Assembly: GCA_964499985.1 (NCBI GenBank) | Contig: CAZCMX010000003.1 | Span: 3,888 to 67,887 of the forward strand | Direction: 5' to 3' | DNA length: 64,000 bases | Origin: UBA5734 sp964499985 | GTDB taxonomy: Bacteria; Bacillota; Clostridia; Saccharofermentanales; UBA5734 | In this document: positions 34,701 to 44,092 of the stretch, piece by piece | Position numbering within the stretch: position 1 is the stretch's first letter | How the letters are laid out: each line of letters starts with the position of its first letter | The notes under the pieces: generated by a model | The model's database searches: none | What the model saw: only the letters and a program-made list of their open reading frames with translations | Told to the model about the DNA's origin: nothing | Translations under genes and position numbers: made by a program

Positions 34701-36485
34701 ATGGGCCGGCGCAATACCTCCCATCTGCGCAATAGCATCCTGTTCACCTCGCTGTTTACGATTGTCGGCATCATGGCGATCATTTTGCCGCTCTTTTATT
34801 CCCTGACCTCCAGCCTGATGCAGGAGAATGCCACCCTCTATACCGAGAAACTGCTGTCGCAAGTCAAGAACAGTGTTGAATTCTACACCAATGAAATGAT
34901 TACCGTCGCAGGCTATCTGTCCGGCAATGAGCAGGTCGCAGCTTATTTACGAGGTGAGAACCCCCTGACAGATGACCTGTCCGGCTCGAGGGCAGCCAGG
35001 GACAAGGTTGCTGCCGATTTGAAAGCGATCGTCAATAGCCGGGCCGATTTTGTGAACATCATCCTGATCCGCAATGATGGCACCTTTGTCACGAATCGCG
35101 ATTTTGTCGGCTTGACGCCCTACTGGAATTACCATGATTTCGACTGGTACAAGAAAACGGTCGCTGCGCAGGGCAAGCCGGTCATGTCTTCATCCCGGAT
35201 TGAAAACCTCATTGCAGGTGAACATCGCTGGGTGGTTTCGCTCAGCCAGGGCATCTATGAAAACGGCCAGTTGCAAGGCATTCTGCTGATCGACTTGAAC
35301 TACAAGACCATCACGGATATCTGCAGCTCCATCTCGGCTGGCAAGGCTGGCTATGTGTTCATCGTCGGTGCCGACAGCCAGCTGGTCTACCATCCGCAGC
35401 AAAGGCTGATTTACAGCAATATCAAGACGGAACGGCTGGACCTGGCCATCCCCCGGGAAACCATCCAGTCGACGATTGTCGAGGGGAAAATCTATTCCAG
35501 TGTCCAGATTCTGGCCGCTGACTGGACCGTCGTCAGTGTTTTTGATACCAGCAAGCTGGTGACCATCAGTCCGACTCTGGTGGCCTCCTATATCGGGATC
35601 GGCCTCTTTTTCGCCCTGGTGGGCCTGCTCATTTCGCTCCGGGCCTCCAAGCGCCTGACGGATCCGATCCTCTCCCTGAAAAATTCCATGCAGCAATTTC
35701 AGCAGGGGGATTTTGACGCCAAGGCAGACATCCGGATCAATAACGAAATCGCCGAACTCGGCGACCAATTCAATACGATGACCGACCGGATCAAGCAATT
35801 GGTGGAAAACAGCCTCAAGATCGAGGAGCAGAAGCGCAAAAGTGAAATCCAGGCCCTGCAGGCTCAGATCCGGCCGCATTTCCTCTACAATACCCTGGAA
35901 TCGATCATCTGGATGGCCGGGATCGGCGAACAGGCCAAGGTGATCGAAATGACCTCAGCCCTGGCCAAGCTGATGCGGGTGAGTGTCGGCAATGCCAACG
36001 AACTGGTGACGGTGCAAAACGAAGTGGCCTATGTGACCAATTACCTGAAAATCCAGAAATTGCGTTACCAGGACAAGCTCAACTACCGCATAGAAATAGA
36101 TCCGGCGGTCAGTTCAGCCAGAATCCTGCGCCTGACCTTGCAGCCGCTGGTGGAAAACGCGATTTACCATGGGATCAAACCCTTGCGCAGCCAAGGTCTC
36201 GTCCTGATCCGGATCGGCAAAGACGCACAATCCCTTTTGGTCCAGGTGGCCGACAATGGGGTGGGCTTTGCCCCCGATGCTGCCAGCAAACTGATGCAGA
36301 GCGAACCAGATGCCAGCGAAAGCATCGGCTTGGCGAATGTGGGCAACCGGATCAAGCTTTTCTTCGGTGGCGAAGCTGGCATCGGCGTGCAATCGGCCCC
36401 TGAAGGCCAGACACTCCCTGGCTTTGCGGCTGCAGATGCCATCCGGACGCTGGTCACCATTCGTTTGCCGCTGCTGTTCGAGTAA
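34701..36485 (+). CDS. YesM/LytS-type sensor histidine kinase
   Basis: 594-residue membrane kinase: transmembrane helix at about 15-37, an extracellular dCache-like sensor to about 290, second helix (LVASYIGIGLFFALVGLLIS), HAMP, then the His_kinase domain with the phospho-His in IRPHFLYNTLESI and ATPase motifs PLVENAIYHGI and VADNGVGFAP. The start is 2 bp after the response regulator stop. The next gene encodes an anchored sugar-binding protein that may present the sugar to this kinase. Confidence 0.93.
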   Translation: MGRRNTSHLRNSILFTSLFTIVGIMAIILPLFYSLTSSLMQENATLYTEKLLSQVKNSVEFYTNEMITVAGYLSGNEQVAAYLRGENPLTDDLSGSRAARDKVAADLKAIVNSRADFVNIILIRNDGTFVTNRDFVGLTPYWNYHDFDWYKKTVAAQGKPVMSSSRIENLIAGEHRWVVSLSQGIYENGQLQGILLIDLNYKTITDICSSISAGKAGYVFIVGADSQLVYHPQQRLIYSNIKTERLDLAIPRETIQSTIVEGKIYSSVQILAADWTVVSVFDTSKLVTISPTLVASYIGIGLFFALVGLLISLRASKRLTDPILSLKNSMQQFQQGDFDAKADIRINNEIAELGDQFNTMTDRIKQLVENSLKIEEQKRKSEIQALQAQIRPHFLYNTLESIIWMAGIGEQAKVIEMTSALAKLMRVSVGNANELVTVQNEVAYVTNYLKIQKLRYQDKLNYRIEIDPAVSSARILRLTLQPLVENAIYHGIKPLRSQGLVLIRIGKDAQSLLVQVADNGVGFAPDAASKLMQSEPDASESIGLANVGNRIKLFFGGEAGIGVQSAPEGQTLPGFAAADAIRTLVTIRLPLLFE

Positions 36486-36503
36486 GGTGAAGGACATACA
36501 TTT

Positions 36504-37502
36504 ATGATTTCCTGGATGCGCAATCATTTTCATCAGATCTGGCGACTGCTGCTGATCGCCTTGCTTGGCCTTGGCGTGCTGGGGCTCTATGCCCTGCCGA
36601 TCAAAGTCAACAATCGCCCGATCCGGATCATTGCGATCGGCAAGGCACCGGCGGTCAGCACTGCTTTCTGGTGGAGTGTCAAAAGTGGCATGGAGGCCGC
36701 AGCGCAGGAATATGGGGATATGGTCGACTATTGGTCGCCGACCGATGAAAGCCGGGTGGATGAGCAGATTGCCTTATTGAGGCAGGCCATCGCGCAGAAG
36801 CCCGATATCATCCTATTGGCGGCTCTCGACAAGAACCGGCTGGTTGAGCCGGCCCGGGAGGCCAGGGCTGCGGGTATCCGCCTGCTCATGTTTGATTCGA
36901 GCATCGAAAGCAGCGGCAGTCCGGTTTATGACAGCTTCATCGCGACCGACAATGTCGCAGCCGGCGAGAAACTGGGCGACAAGCTGCTGGAATTGCTGCC
37001 CCGGCGGGAAAAGGTGCTGATCGTGTCCCCCTCCACCAGAGGAGATTCGCTGATAGGACGGGAGACCGGGGTGCGCAACCGGATAGAAGGCCATTATGAT
37101 ATCCTGCCGACGGTCGATGTCCATGGCAGCTTCAGCAATGATGTATTCAGCAAGATCAGCCAGATCCTGGAAAAGCAGACCGATATTGGCGGCATCGTCT
37201 GCCTGAACGAGTACACAACCGTCGGGGCCAGCCGCGCTGTCCTGGGCGCTGGCTTGGCCGGCAAGATCAGGCTGGTCGGATTTGACAGCTCTGAGGAGCT
37301 GATCAATTACATCGAAAGTGGCCTCCTGAGTGGCGTGGTGATCCAGCGGCCCTTCAATATGGGCTATCTCTCAGTCGTTTGTGCACTCGATGTCCTGGCA
37401 GGAAAGCCGACCGAGCCATTCTATGACACGGGATCGATTGTCATCACCAAGGACACGATCTACGAAAAAGAAAACGAAAAATTGCTTTTCCCGTTCGAAT
37501 AG
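36504..37502 (+). CDS. Membrane-anchored RbsB-like sugar-binding protein, probable sensor subunit
   Basis: 332 residues: an uncleaved-looking N-terminal helix (WRLLLIALLGLGVLGLYAL, residues 13-31) with no lipobox, then a type 1 periplasmic-binding fold (IIAIGKAPAVSTAFWW, VGFDSSEELINYIESG, VVIQRPFNMGY). It follows the YesM kinase by 18 bp. Anchored sugar-binding proteins next to LytS/YesM kinases are known to act as co-sensors (as with XylFII-LytS for xylose), so a three-component sensor is likely. A separate lipoprotein at 40251 serves the transporter. Confidence 0.82.
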   Translation: MISWMRNHFHQIWRLLLIALLGLGVLGLYALPIKVNNRPIRIIAIGKAPAVSTAFWWSVKSGMEAAAQEYGDMVDYWSPTDESRVDEQIALLRQAIAQKPDIILLAALDKNRLVEPAREARAAGIRLLMFDSSIESSGSPVYDSFIATDNVAAGEKLGDKLLELLPRREKVLIVSPSTRGDSLIGRETGVRNRIEGHYDILPTVDVHGSFSNDVFSKISQILEKQTDIGGIVCLNEYTTVGASRAVLGAGLAGKIRLVGFDSSEELINYIESGLLSGVVIQRPFNMGYLSVVCALDVLAGKPTEPFYDTGSIVITKDTIYEKENEKLLFPFE

Positions 37503-37524
37503 ACCGCGGCTTTGACAACTGCGT

Positions 37525-37559
37525 AATATTTCGAAATTTTAAAAGAGAATATCGAAATT
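37525..37559 (+). promoter_or_regulatory. Direct repeats before the sugar importer operon
   Basis: AATATTTCGAAATT (37525-37538) and AATATCGAAATT (37548-37559). The shared CGAAATT units are 21 bp apart, two helical turns, as expected for an AraC-type activator; the YesN response regulator just upstream is the best candidate. Confidence 0.55.
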
Positions 37560-37617
37560 ATCTTTTCCTCCCATTTGCTAGGATGACTGTAGCGAAAGTG
37601 ATTGGGGGGGTGGTCTA

Positions 37618-39123
37618 TTGTCTCAGCAAATCCTGAAAATGACAGGGATCTGCAAAAGTTTCCCGGGCGTCCGGGCGCTTTACAAGGTCGACTTTGACCT
37701 CTATGCCGGTGAAGTCCATGCTTTGATGGGTGAAAACGGCGCAGGGAAATCAACATTGATGAAAGTTCTGACCGGAATCTATGCCCGTGATGAAGGCGAA
37801 ATCGAGTATTTTGGCGAGTCCATTCATCTGAAGAACACTCGCGAAGCCCAGGACCTGGGCATTTGCATCATCCATCAGGAACTGAACATGATGAACCACC
37901 TGAGTGTGGCTCAGAACATGTTCATTGGCCGTGAAAAATCCCGCGGGATCTTCCTCGACGACAAAGTGATCATCGAAGAGTCGCGGCAGCTGCTCAACCA
38001 GCTGGGCATCGACATCGATCCTAAAGAAACGCTGGGCAACCTGACGGTTGGCAAGCAGCAGATGGTCGAAATTGCCAAGGCCATTTCCCTCAAGTCCAAA
38101 TTGCTGGTGCTCGATGAGCCCACCGCTGCCCTGACCGATTCCGAGATCGAGCATCTGTTCAATGTCATGCGCGACCTGAAAACCAAGGGTGTCGGCATGA
38201 TCTATATCTCGCACCGCATGGACGAAATCGCCCGGATCACCGACCGGGTCACGGTCCTGCGCGATGGTGAATATGTCGGCACGATTGACACCAAAGGCTC
38301 CAGCCATGACCAGATCGTCAAGATGATGGTCGGCCGGACCATTTTTGAAGAACCCAAAATGACCAGCAACTGCCCCCCTGATGCGCCCGTGATCCTGGAG
38401 GTCGAAAACCTCAATGCCGGCCGCATGGTCCAGGATGTCTCCTTCAAATTGCGCAAAGGCGAAATCCTCTGCTTTTCCGGACTGATGGGCGCCGGCCGGA
38501 CCGAAACGGCCCGGGCCTTGTTTGGTGCCGATCCGAAATCATCAGGCACGATCCGGATCAATGGCAAGGAGGTCACCATCAATAGCCCTGAGGATGCCGT
38601 CAATGCCGGGATCGGCTACCTGTCCGAAGACCGCAAGCGCTATGGCCTGGCCCTGGGTCTGAGCGTGGCTGAAAACTCCGTCCTGGCCAAGCTGGACGAT
38701 TTCTCGGGCAAGCTTTTCATCCGCCAGTCCCAGATCAATGACGTCGCCCAGTCATATATCGACAAACTCAATACCAAGACACCATCGGTCCGCCAGCTGG
38801 TCAGGAACCTGTCCGGCGGCAACCAGCAGAAGGTGGTCATCGCCAAGTGGCTGATCAGAAATTCAGATATCCTGATTTTTGATGAACCGACCCGAGGCAT
38901 CGATGTCGGCGCGAAAAGCGAAATCTACAAGCTGATTCATGAGCTCATCGATGAAGGCAAGTCCATCATTGTCATCTCTTCGGAACTGCCGGAGGTCCTC
39001 AGGCTGGCAGACCGCATCGTGGTCATGTGCGAAGGACGGATCACAGGTGAAGTGGAAGCCGGTTCGTCCCAGGAGAAAATCATGAACATGGCCCACGCAG
39101 TCCAAGTCCCATCTGCTGTTTGA
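37618..39123 (+). CDS. Sugar ABC transporter ATPase (RbsA/MglA type)
   Basis: 501-residue double ATPase energising monosaccharide import. First half: Walker A GENGAGKST, signature LTVGKQQMVEIAKA, Walker B LLVLDEPTAAL. Second half: degenerate Walker A GLMGAGRTETAR and signature NLSGGNQQKVVIAKW, as in RbsA. It uses a TTG start after a G-rich ribosome site (GGGGGGGTGG). First gene of the importer operon, followed by permease and binding protein. Substrate probably L-fucose or a similar 6-deoxy sugar, from context. Confidence 0.93.
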   Translation: MSQQILKMTGICKSFPGVRALYKVDFDLYAGEVHALMGENGAGKSTLMKVLTGIYARDEGEIEYFGESIHLKNTREAQDLGICIIHQELNMMNHLSVAQNMFIGREKSRGIFLDDKVIIEESRQLLNQLGIDIDPKETLGNLTVGKQQMVEIAKAISLKSKLLVLDEPTAALTDSEIEHLFNVMRDLKTKGVGMIYISHRMDEIARITDRVTVLRDGEYVGTIDTKGSSHDQIVKMMVGRTIFEEPKMTSNCPPDAPVILEVENLNAGRMVQDVSFKLRKGEILCFSGLMGAGRTETARALFGADPKSSGTIRINGKEVTINSPEDAVNAGIGYLSEDRKRYGLALGLSVAENSVLAKLDDFSGKLFIRQSQINDVAQSYIDKLNTKTPSVRQLVRNLSGGNQQKVVIAKWLIRNSDILIFDEPTRGIDVGAKSEIYKLIHELIDEGKSIIVISSELPEVLRLADRIVVMCEGRITGEVEAGSSQEKIMNMAHAVQVPSAV

Positions 39124-39144
39124 AGCGAAGAGAGAGGTGAAAAG

Positions 39145-40152
39145 ATGGTCTCATTGAAAAAACCAAGCCCGGATGTCAAAGCCGGAGAAAAAACCGGCAT
39201 CAAGCTGAACCAGAGAGTCTACGCACTCGCAGCCCTCGTTCTGGTCTATATCCTGTTTTCGATCTTTGGCCGCAATTTCCTCAGCTATGAAACGCTGATC
39301 AATATTCTCGATGCGTCGTACTATATCGGCTTCATGGCGATCGGCATCACCTTTGTCATCATCACCGGTGGCATCGACCTTTCGATTGGCACCGTTGCCA
39401 TGTGCTCGACCATGGTCGGTGGCGTGGCCTGGGAACGCTGGCACCTGCCCTTTGGGGTCGGTCTCGTCCTGATTGTCATCACCGGCGCCCTGTTCGGCCT
39501 GTTCAACGGCTTTCTGGTCTCCCGCCTCAAATTGCCGCCCTTCATCGCCACCCTCGGCACCATGATGATCTCGCTCGGCATCTCCTCGATCGTCTCCAAG
39601 GTCCAGTCGGTCAACTTCCCGGCTCGCAGCAGTGCCGAAGGCTGGTTCAAATTTGTCTTCTCCAAATTCCCGACCGCCAATGACACCATGATCCCGACCG
39701 GCGCCTTTTTCCTGCTGGCCGCCCTGCTGGTCGCCTTTGTCATCCTGAATAAAACCAAAATCGGCCGCTATACATTTGCCATCGGCAGCAATGAAGAAGC
39801 GGTCCGCCTCTCTGGTGTCAATGTCGGCTTCTGGAAAACCATTCCCTATGTGATCAGCGGCCTGTTCGCCGGCATTTCGGGCATTTTCTTTGCCGCAACC
39901 TATACCACGATCGTCCCCAGCTCCGGCCAGGGCTTCGAGCTGGATGCCATTGCCGGTGTCGTCATCGGCGGCACATCCCTTTCCGGTGGTGTCGGCTCAG
40001 TCATGGGCACCCTGATCGGCGTCATGATCATGAGCGTCCTGCGCATCGGCCTGCCCTCGATGGATTTGCAGCCCCATTACCAGAAGCTGTTCACCGGCAT
40101 CGTGGTGATCATCGCCGTCCTGATGGATATCAGCCAGCAGAAAAAGCGCTGA
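39145..40152 (+). CDS. Sugar ABC transporter permease (RbsC type)
   Basis: 335-residue integral membrane protein with eight to ten hydrophobic helices and the RbsC family blocks TGGIDLSIGTVAMCS, FIATLGTMMISLGI, RYTFAIGSNEEAVRLSGV and FELDAIAGVVIGGTSLSGG. GAGAGG precedes the ATG, 21 bp after the ATPase stop. Forms the channel for the ATPase at 37618. Confidence 0.94.
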   Translation: MVSLKKPSPDVKAGEKTGIKLNQRVYALAALVLVYILFSIFGRNFLSYETLINILDASYYIGFMAIGITFVIITGGIDLSIGTVAMCSTMVGGVAWERWHLPFGVGLVLIVITGALFGLFNGFLVSRLKLPPFIATLGTMMISLGISSIVSKVQSVNFPARSSAEGWFKFVFSKFPTANDTMIPTGAFFLLAALLVAFVILNKTKIGRYTFAIGSNEEAVRLSGVNVGFWKTIPYVISGLFAGISGIFFAATYTTIVPSSGQGFELDAIAGVVIGGTSLSGGVGSVMGTLIGVMIMSVLRIGLPSMDLQPHYQKLFTGIVVIIAVLMDISQQKKR

Positions 40153-40250
40153 TCCCATCCCCCCTTTGGTTGAAGTCCTGCCCTTGCGGCAGCTTCAAAT
40201 AGAACTCTTTTCATATCCTGGTCCAATTTCCAAATTCAAGGAGGAAAAAG

Positions 40251-41387
40251 ATGAAAAGAACAATCCGTACCATCTCCCTGCTCACGGTTATTCTCGCCAT
40301 GCTGCTTGCCATGACGGCTTGCGCCGGCAGTACCGCGACCACCACAGCGAAGCCTGCTGAGACCTCAGCTGCTGCCGCTGAAACCACCACTGCCGCTGCC
40401 GCCAGCGGAGAAAAACCGTATATCGCCGTCGTTTCCAAAGGCTTCCAGCACCAGTTCTGGCAGACCGTTTACAAGGGCGCCCAGGATGCTGCTGACAAAC
40501 TCGGTGTCACCATCACCTTTGAAGGCCCGCCATCTGAATCCGATATCCAGGCTCAGGTCCAGATGCTGGACAGCGCTCTGGCCAAGAAACCTGCGGCCAT
40601 CGCTCTCGCAGCCCTCTCGACCGAATCCGTCACGGACCAGCTGAACAAGGCCCTGTCCTCCAAGATCCCGGTCATCGGCTTTGACTCTGGTGTTCCGAAT
40701 GCTCCGGCCGGCTCCGTCTATGCCAATGCCTCCACCGACAATAAGGCCGCCGGTGCCCTGGCTGCCGAAAACATCTATCCCGCGATCAAGGACAAACTGG
40801 CTGCTGGCGTTGCCGGAACCCCGATCCGCATTGGTGTCCTCTCCCAGGATGCCGTCGGTGAATCCGTTGTCAGCCGTACCCAGGGCTTCTGCGAAAAGAT
40901 GGTTGAGCTCGTCAAGGCTGGCGGCATCGCTGACGTCGCCGTCATCGGCCATGACAAGTTCAAATCCGGTGATGAGAAGACGGCCAAAGTCGTCATCGAC
41001 GTTGCTGTCTCCGCCACCACAGGCGCCACGGACCTCGCTTCCGCCGGTACTGCTCTGCTGGGCAAACCCAACCTCGTTGCTGCCTTCGGCTCCAACCAGG
41101 GTGCTGCAGAAGGCCTGCTCGATTCTTCCAATGAAGGTGCTGACTTCGCCAAGAAGGGCATCCTCGCTGTTGGCTTCGACGCTGGCAAACGCCAGAAGGC
41201 TGCTGTCGCAGATGGTGGTTTCTTCGGCTCAATCACCCAGGATCCTTACAATATCGGTTATAAAGCCGTTGAACTGGCTGTCAAAGCGATCAATGGTGAA
41301 TCCGTCGCCGATATCGATACCGGTGCCAAGTTCTATACCAAAGACAATATGGCTCAGGAAGACATCGCCATGCTCCTGTACGACTAA
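40251..41387 (+). CDS. Sugar ABC transporter substrate-binding lipoprotein (RbsB/XylF-like)
   Basis: 378 residues. Signal peptide with lipobox MTAC, a Thr/Ala-rich linker to about residue 52, then a type 1 periplasmic-binding fold (YIAVVSKGFQHQFWQTVYKG, VIGFDSGVPNA, GSNQGAAEGL, AVGFDAGKRQ). GGAGG precedes the ATG. It lies 98 bp after the permease and before fucU. The substrate is inferred from fucI and fucU to be L-fucose. Confidence 0.92.
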   Translation: MKRTIRTISLLTVILAMLLAMTACAGSTATTTAKPAETSAAAAETTTAAAASGEKPYIAVVSKGFQHQFWQTVYKGAQDAADKLGVTITFEGPPSESDIQAQVQMLDSALAKKPAAIALAALSTESVTDQLNKALSSKIPVIGFDSGVPNAPAGSVYANASTDNKAAGALAAENIYPAIKDKLAAGVAGTPIRIGVLSQDAVGESVVSRTQGFCEKMVELVKAGGIADVAVIGHDKFKSGDEKTAKVVIDVAVSATTGATDLASAGTALLGKPNLVAAFGSNQGAAEGLLDSSNEGADFAKKGILAVGFDAGKRQKAAVADGGFFGSITQDPYNIGYKAVELAVKAINGESVADIDTGAKFYTKDNMAQEDIAMLLYD

Positions 41388-41429
41388 GAGCTGACGCGAG
41401 ACCTGATGCCCCATAGCCCCCACTCATCA

Positions 41430-41471
41430 GGCCGCTGCCTGTCGCCGGTTGATCCGGCGCAGGTGGCGGCC
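41430..41471 (+). terminator. Long hairpin after the sugar-binding protein gene
   Basis: GGCCGCTGCCTGTCGCCGG-TTGAT-CCGGCG-CAGG-TGGCGGCC folds into a near-continuous stem. Only ATCCTTATTTG follows, so it may be a weak terminator or an mRNA-stabilising processing hairpin between the binding protein and fucU. Confidence 0.5.
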
Positions 41472-41553
41472 ATCCTTATTTGACAAGGGGATCAGGCCAA
41501 ACCTATAATAAAGCTAAACGTTTCGCGCTTGATTGCAAGAAAGGACTAGTACC

Positions 41554-41988
41554 ATGCTAAAAGGAATTCCCCCCGTTCTCTCACCCGAATTGCTGGCCAC
41601 CCTGATGACCATGGGCCATAGCGATGAAATCTGCCTCGGCGATGGCAATTTCCCCCATGCCAGCATGAATAGCCGCGTCATCCGCTGCGATGGCCATGGC
41701 ATTCCGGAGCTCCTGGATGCGATTCTCCAGCTGATGCCGCTCGACACCTATGTGGACAGTCCGGTCATGCTGATGCAGGTGACGCCCGGTGATCCGGTCG
41801 CAACCCCGATCTGGGATGAATACCGGGCCATCGTCGCCAGGCACGATCCGGCCGCTGCCGCAAAGATCACCAATATCGAGCGGTTTGCCTTTTATGAGCG
41901 GGCCAAGACGACCTTTGCCGTAGTCGCGACCGGTGAAAAGGCGCTGTATGCGAACATCATCCTGAAAAAAGGGGTCGTTAAAGACTGA
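41554..41988 (+). CDS. fucU: L-fucose mutarotase
   Basis: Interconverts alpha and beta anomers of L-fucose for the isomerase. The 144-residue RbsD/FucU-family protein has MLKGIPPVLSPELLATLMTM, the catalytic His in MGHSDEICLGDGNFP and the C-terminal TGEKALYANIILKKG. The start is the ATG at 41554, with AAAGGA upstream; a longer frame begins 21 bp earlier without a site. It is the sixth gene of the fucose locus and strongly supports the substrate assignment. Confidence 0.94.
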   Translation: MLKGIPPVLSPELLATLMTMGHSDEICLGDGNFPHASMNSRVIRCDGHGIPELLDAILQLMPLDTYVDSPVMLMQVTPGDPVATPIWDEYRAIVARHDPAAAAKITNIERFAFYERAKTTFAVVATGEKALYANIILKKGVVKD

Positions 41989-42005
41989 AAACCGGGGAGA
42001 GGTGA

Positions 42006-42731
42006 ATGAGCATGCTTTTGCAGACGCAAGAACGCTGGGGGATCAGGATCAATGTCACAGATCCGGCCCAGGCTGCCCAGTGGCTTGAGGCGAATTTGTT
42101 TTTTTCGATCGAGCCGTCTGGCGTGGGCTTTACCGCTGTCAATGGCAATTGCCTGCTGGAGCTTTTGCCAGGCCCCAGTGAAGCATTGCCCAAGCCGGCG
42201 GCCGGGACATATTTTGCCGGGCTGGCACATATTGCCCTGCGCACGCGTGATATCGAAGAGGCCATTGCCTGGTGCCAGAGCCGCGGCCTTGAGCTGCAGC
42301 TGGACCAGGGACGGCGCTTTTACAATCCCAAGGTCTATGGCGAGGGTGAATATTTTTTCAACATCATCAGCCCCTTTGGCGTGGTCTTTGAGGTCAGCCA
42401 GCGGCTGGCCGAGCCGACTCCCTGGCCAGATCCGGTGATCTGCGGCCTGGACCATATCGGGCTGCCGTCGGCAGATTTTGCGGCGGCTGCGGCGGCATTT
42501 GAGAATCTCGGTTTTGCAGCCGATTTCGCGCCGGTGGAGAACTGGAATGCGTCTGAGGGCCGGATCCGCTGCGGGATGTTCAGCCAGTCTGACCCTGCCG
42601 GCCAGACCATGACGCTGGAAATCTACCAGTTCCTCGACTGGAGCGCCGAGGCGATTCCGGCAAGCTATGGCATCAAGGGCCTGGTTTTAGGCCGAAGCGG
42701 GACGACAGCCACAGGGGTCGCTCTTTACTAG
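42006..42731 (+). CDS. VOC (glyoxalase-type) protein, two domains
   Basis: 241 residues with two vicinal-oxygen-chelate modules: about 8-130 (ending FNIISPFGVVFEVSQR) and 143-240 (starting ICGLDHIGLPSADFAAAAAA). A GAGAGG site suits either the ATG at 42006 or the one 6 bp further on. It follows fucU by 17 bp and is probably in the same transcript. Role unknown; a sugar-derived aldehyde is possible given the company. Confidence 0.82.
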   Translation: MSMLLQTQERWGIRINVTDPAQAAQWLEANLFFSIEPSGVGFTAVNGNCLLELLPGPSEALPKPAAGTYFAGLAHIALRTRDIEEAIAWCQSRGLELQLDQGRRFYNPKVYGEGEYFFNIISPFGVVFEVSQRLAEPTPWPDPVICGLDHIGLPSADFAAAAAAFENLGFAADFAPVENWNASEGRIRCGMFSQSDPAGQTMTLEIYQFLDWSAEAIPASYGIKGLVLGRSGTTATGVALY

Positions 42732-42756
42732 AACTTGAGGGATCCCAATCGGCTGA

Positions 42757-43881
42757 TCAAGGCAGGTCCTGCAAGCCATTGCCATGGCGCAGAACCTGCA
42801 GGCCATTGCTGAGGTGCACCAGGAAATCCTGGACATTGGTGACGATGCCGCGTGAGGACAGGCTGCCGCGATCGGTCAGTTTATTGATCGTAAACTCGGA
42901 AATGTCGACGATATAGAAATAGACCTCACGGATGGTGCCATCCGGCAGCACTCGATAAGATGGGGTCATATTGCCGGTCGCGATCGTGTGCAAGGTCGTC
43001 GCCAGGCAAATGACGGTCGTCGCCTGGCTGGTGAGGGCCCGCATGGCGTCCTGACCAAGATAGGCATCGGCATAAACTTCAGGCAAAGGCCCGTCATCCC
43101 GGATCGAACCGACCAGGACGACGGGCACTTTATTTTGCACGCATTCAAACAGGATGCCATTGGTGATCCTTTCCTCAGCAATGAACCGCTCGATCGAGCC
43201 ATGCTGGCGGACCCGGTTGATCGTGTCGAGATGGTGGTAATGGCCGTGCTTGCGCGATTCCTGGGTGTAGATATCCTGGCCGAGCGCAGTCTGGAACCAG
43301 GCTGCCTCGAGATCGTGCACGGCCAGGGCATTGCCGGCCAGCAAGGCATCGACATAGCCCTGCCGGATCAGCCCGGAAAAGGCCTCGCGGGCGTCGGCAT
43401 CGAAGGCACAGGCTGGTCCGAGCACCCAGGTGATATGGCCATGCTTTTGTTCGTGGCGCAATAATTCATAGATGAAATCATAATCCATCGAAAACGCCGT
43501 TTCCCGTGAGCGCCCCTGGCGGAAAATGAAGGTGTCGCCATTGGCCGCTGCCCGCTGGGGGAATCCGCTGGTATGGACAAAGATCCCGTCCCGGCCGTCT
43601 TCCGAGCGCCCGACGACCACTCGATCGCCGCGACGGATATTGCGAAATTCACGAACCTCGATCTGGCCTCGCTCATAGATGGCGACGCAGTCCATGCGGC
43701 TTTCCCTGGCCAGCAGCCATTGGTCATCGATTTTGAAATACTCCGGGAAAATGCTGGTGGCATGGTAGTGATCCGGTGCGACACCATCTTGTGGCGCTGG
43801 TTCAAGTCTGGCTGGCGGAGCGCTGTCCAGTTCCGGGGCGAAAAAATCCGGCGGTTGATAGGTGGCCAATGAAAAGTGCAT
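42757..43881 (-). CDS. LOR/SDH domain protein (TIGR00300 type; ornithine cyclodeaminase-like)
   Basis: 374 residues matching the conserved LOR/SDH bifunctional domain found in archaeal and cyanobacterial ornithine cyclodeaminase-type proteins: PEYFKIDDQWLLARESRMDC, VLGPACAFDADAREAFS, VDALLAGNALAVHDLEAAW, VVLVGSIRDDGPLPEVY and TTLHTIATGNM. The N-terminal arginine-dihydrolase domain of the cyanobacterial enzymes is absent, so it resembles the stand-alone archaeal form. It would turn ornithine into proline and ammonia with NAD. GGAGG precedes the ATG. Single gene; its function here is by family only. Confidence 0.78.
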   Translation of the reverse strand: MHFSLATYQPPDFFAPELDSAPPARLEPAPQDGVAPDHYHATSIFPEYFKIDDQWLLARESRMDCVAIYERGQIEVREFRNIRRGDRVVVGRSEDGRDGIFVHTSGFPQRAAANGDTFIFRQGRSRETAFSMDYDFIYELLRHEQKHGHITWVLGPACAFDADAREAFSGLIRQGYVDALLAGNALAVHDLEAAWFQTALGQDIYTQESRKHGHYHHLDTINRVRQHGSIERFIAEERITNGILFECVQNKVPVVLVGSIRDDGPLPEVYADAYLGQDAMRALTSQATTVICLATTLHTIATGNMTPSYRVLPDGTIREVYFYIVDISEFTINKLTDRGSLSSRGIVTNVQDFLVHLSNGLQVLRHGNGLQDLP

Positions 43882-43941
43882 GGCGGCCTCCTTTGCCTAC
43901 AGGCAGCTGCCTTCCAAAGAGCCCTGGGTTCACTGATTCAA

Positions 43942-44052
43942 TTATAACAGGCTTTGTCTGACCAGATCGGCAAAATAGCGGTGCCAGTCTGAACGCCCAG
44001 TCAGCTCTGGGTGGAAGGCTGCATCGGCCGGGGTCAGGATTTGTCTTTGATT
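43942..44052 (-). pseudogene. pdxT: Remnant of pdxT (C-terminal about 36 codons)
   Basis: On the minus strand an open stretch without a start codon encodes QILTPADAAFHPELTGRSDW, then HRYFADLVRQSLL and a stop at 43942. FHPELT with the catalytic His-x-Glu, followed by a His and Phe a few residues on, is the diagnostic C-terminus of the glutaminase subunit PdxT of vitamin B6 synthase. A stop codon lies in frame at 44053-44055 and no more of the gene or of pdxS is visible. It lies beside a PdxR-type regulator reading the other way, as expected if a deletion removed pdxS and most of pdxT. Confidence 0.7.
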
Positions 44053-44092
44053 TCAGGCGAATCGCCTCTTGTGATCTGCCTCAACTCTATAC

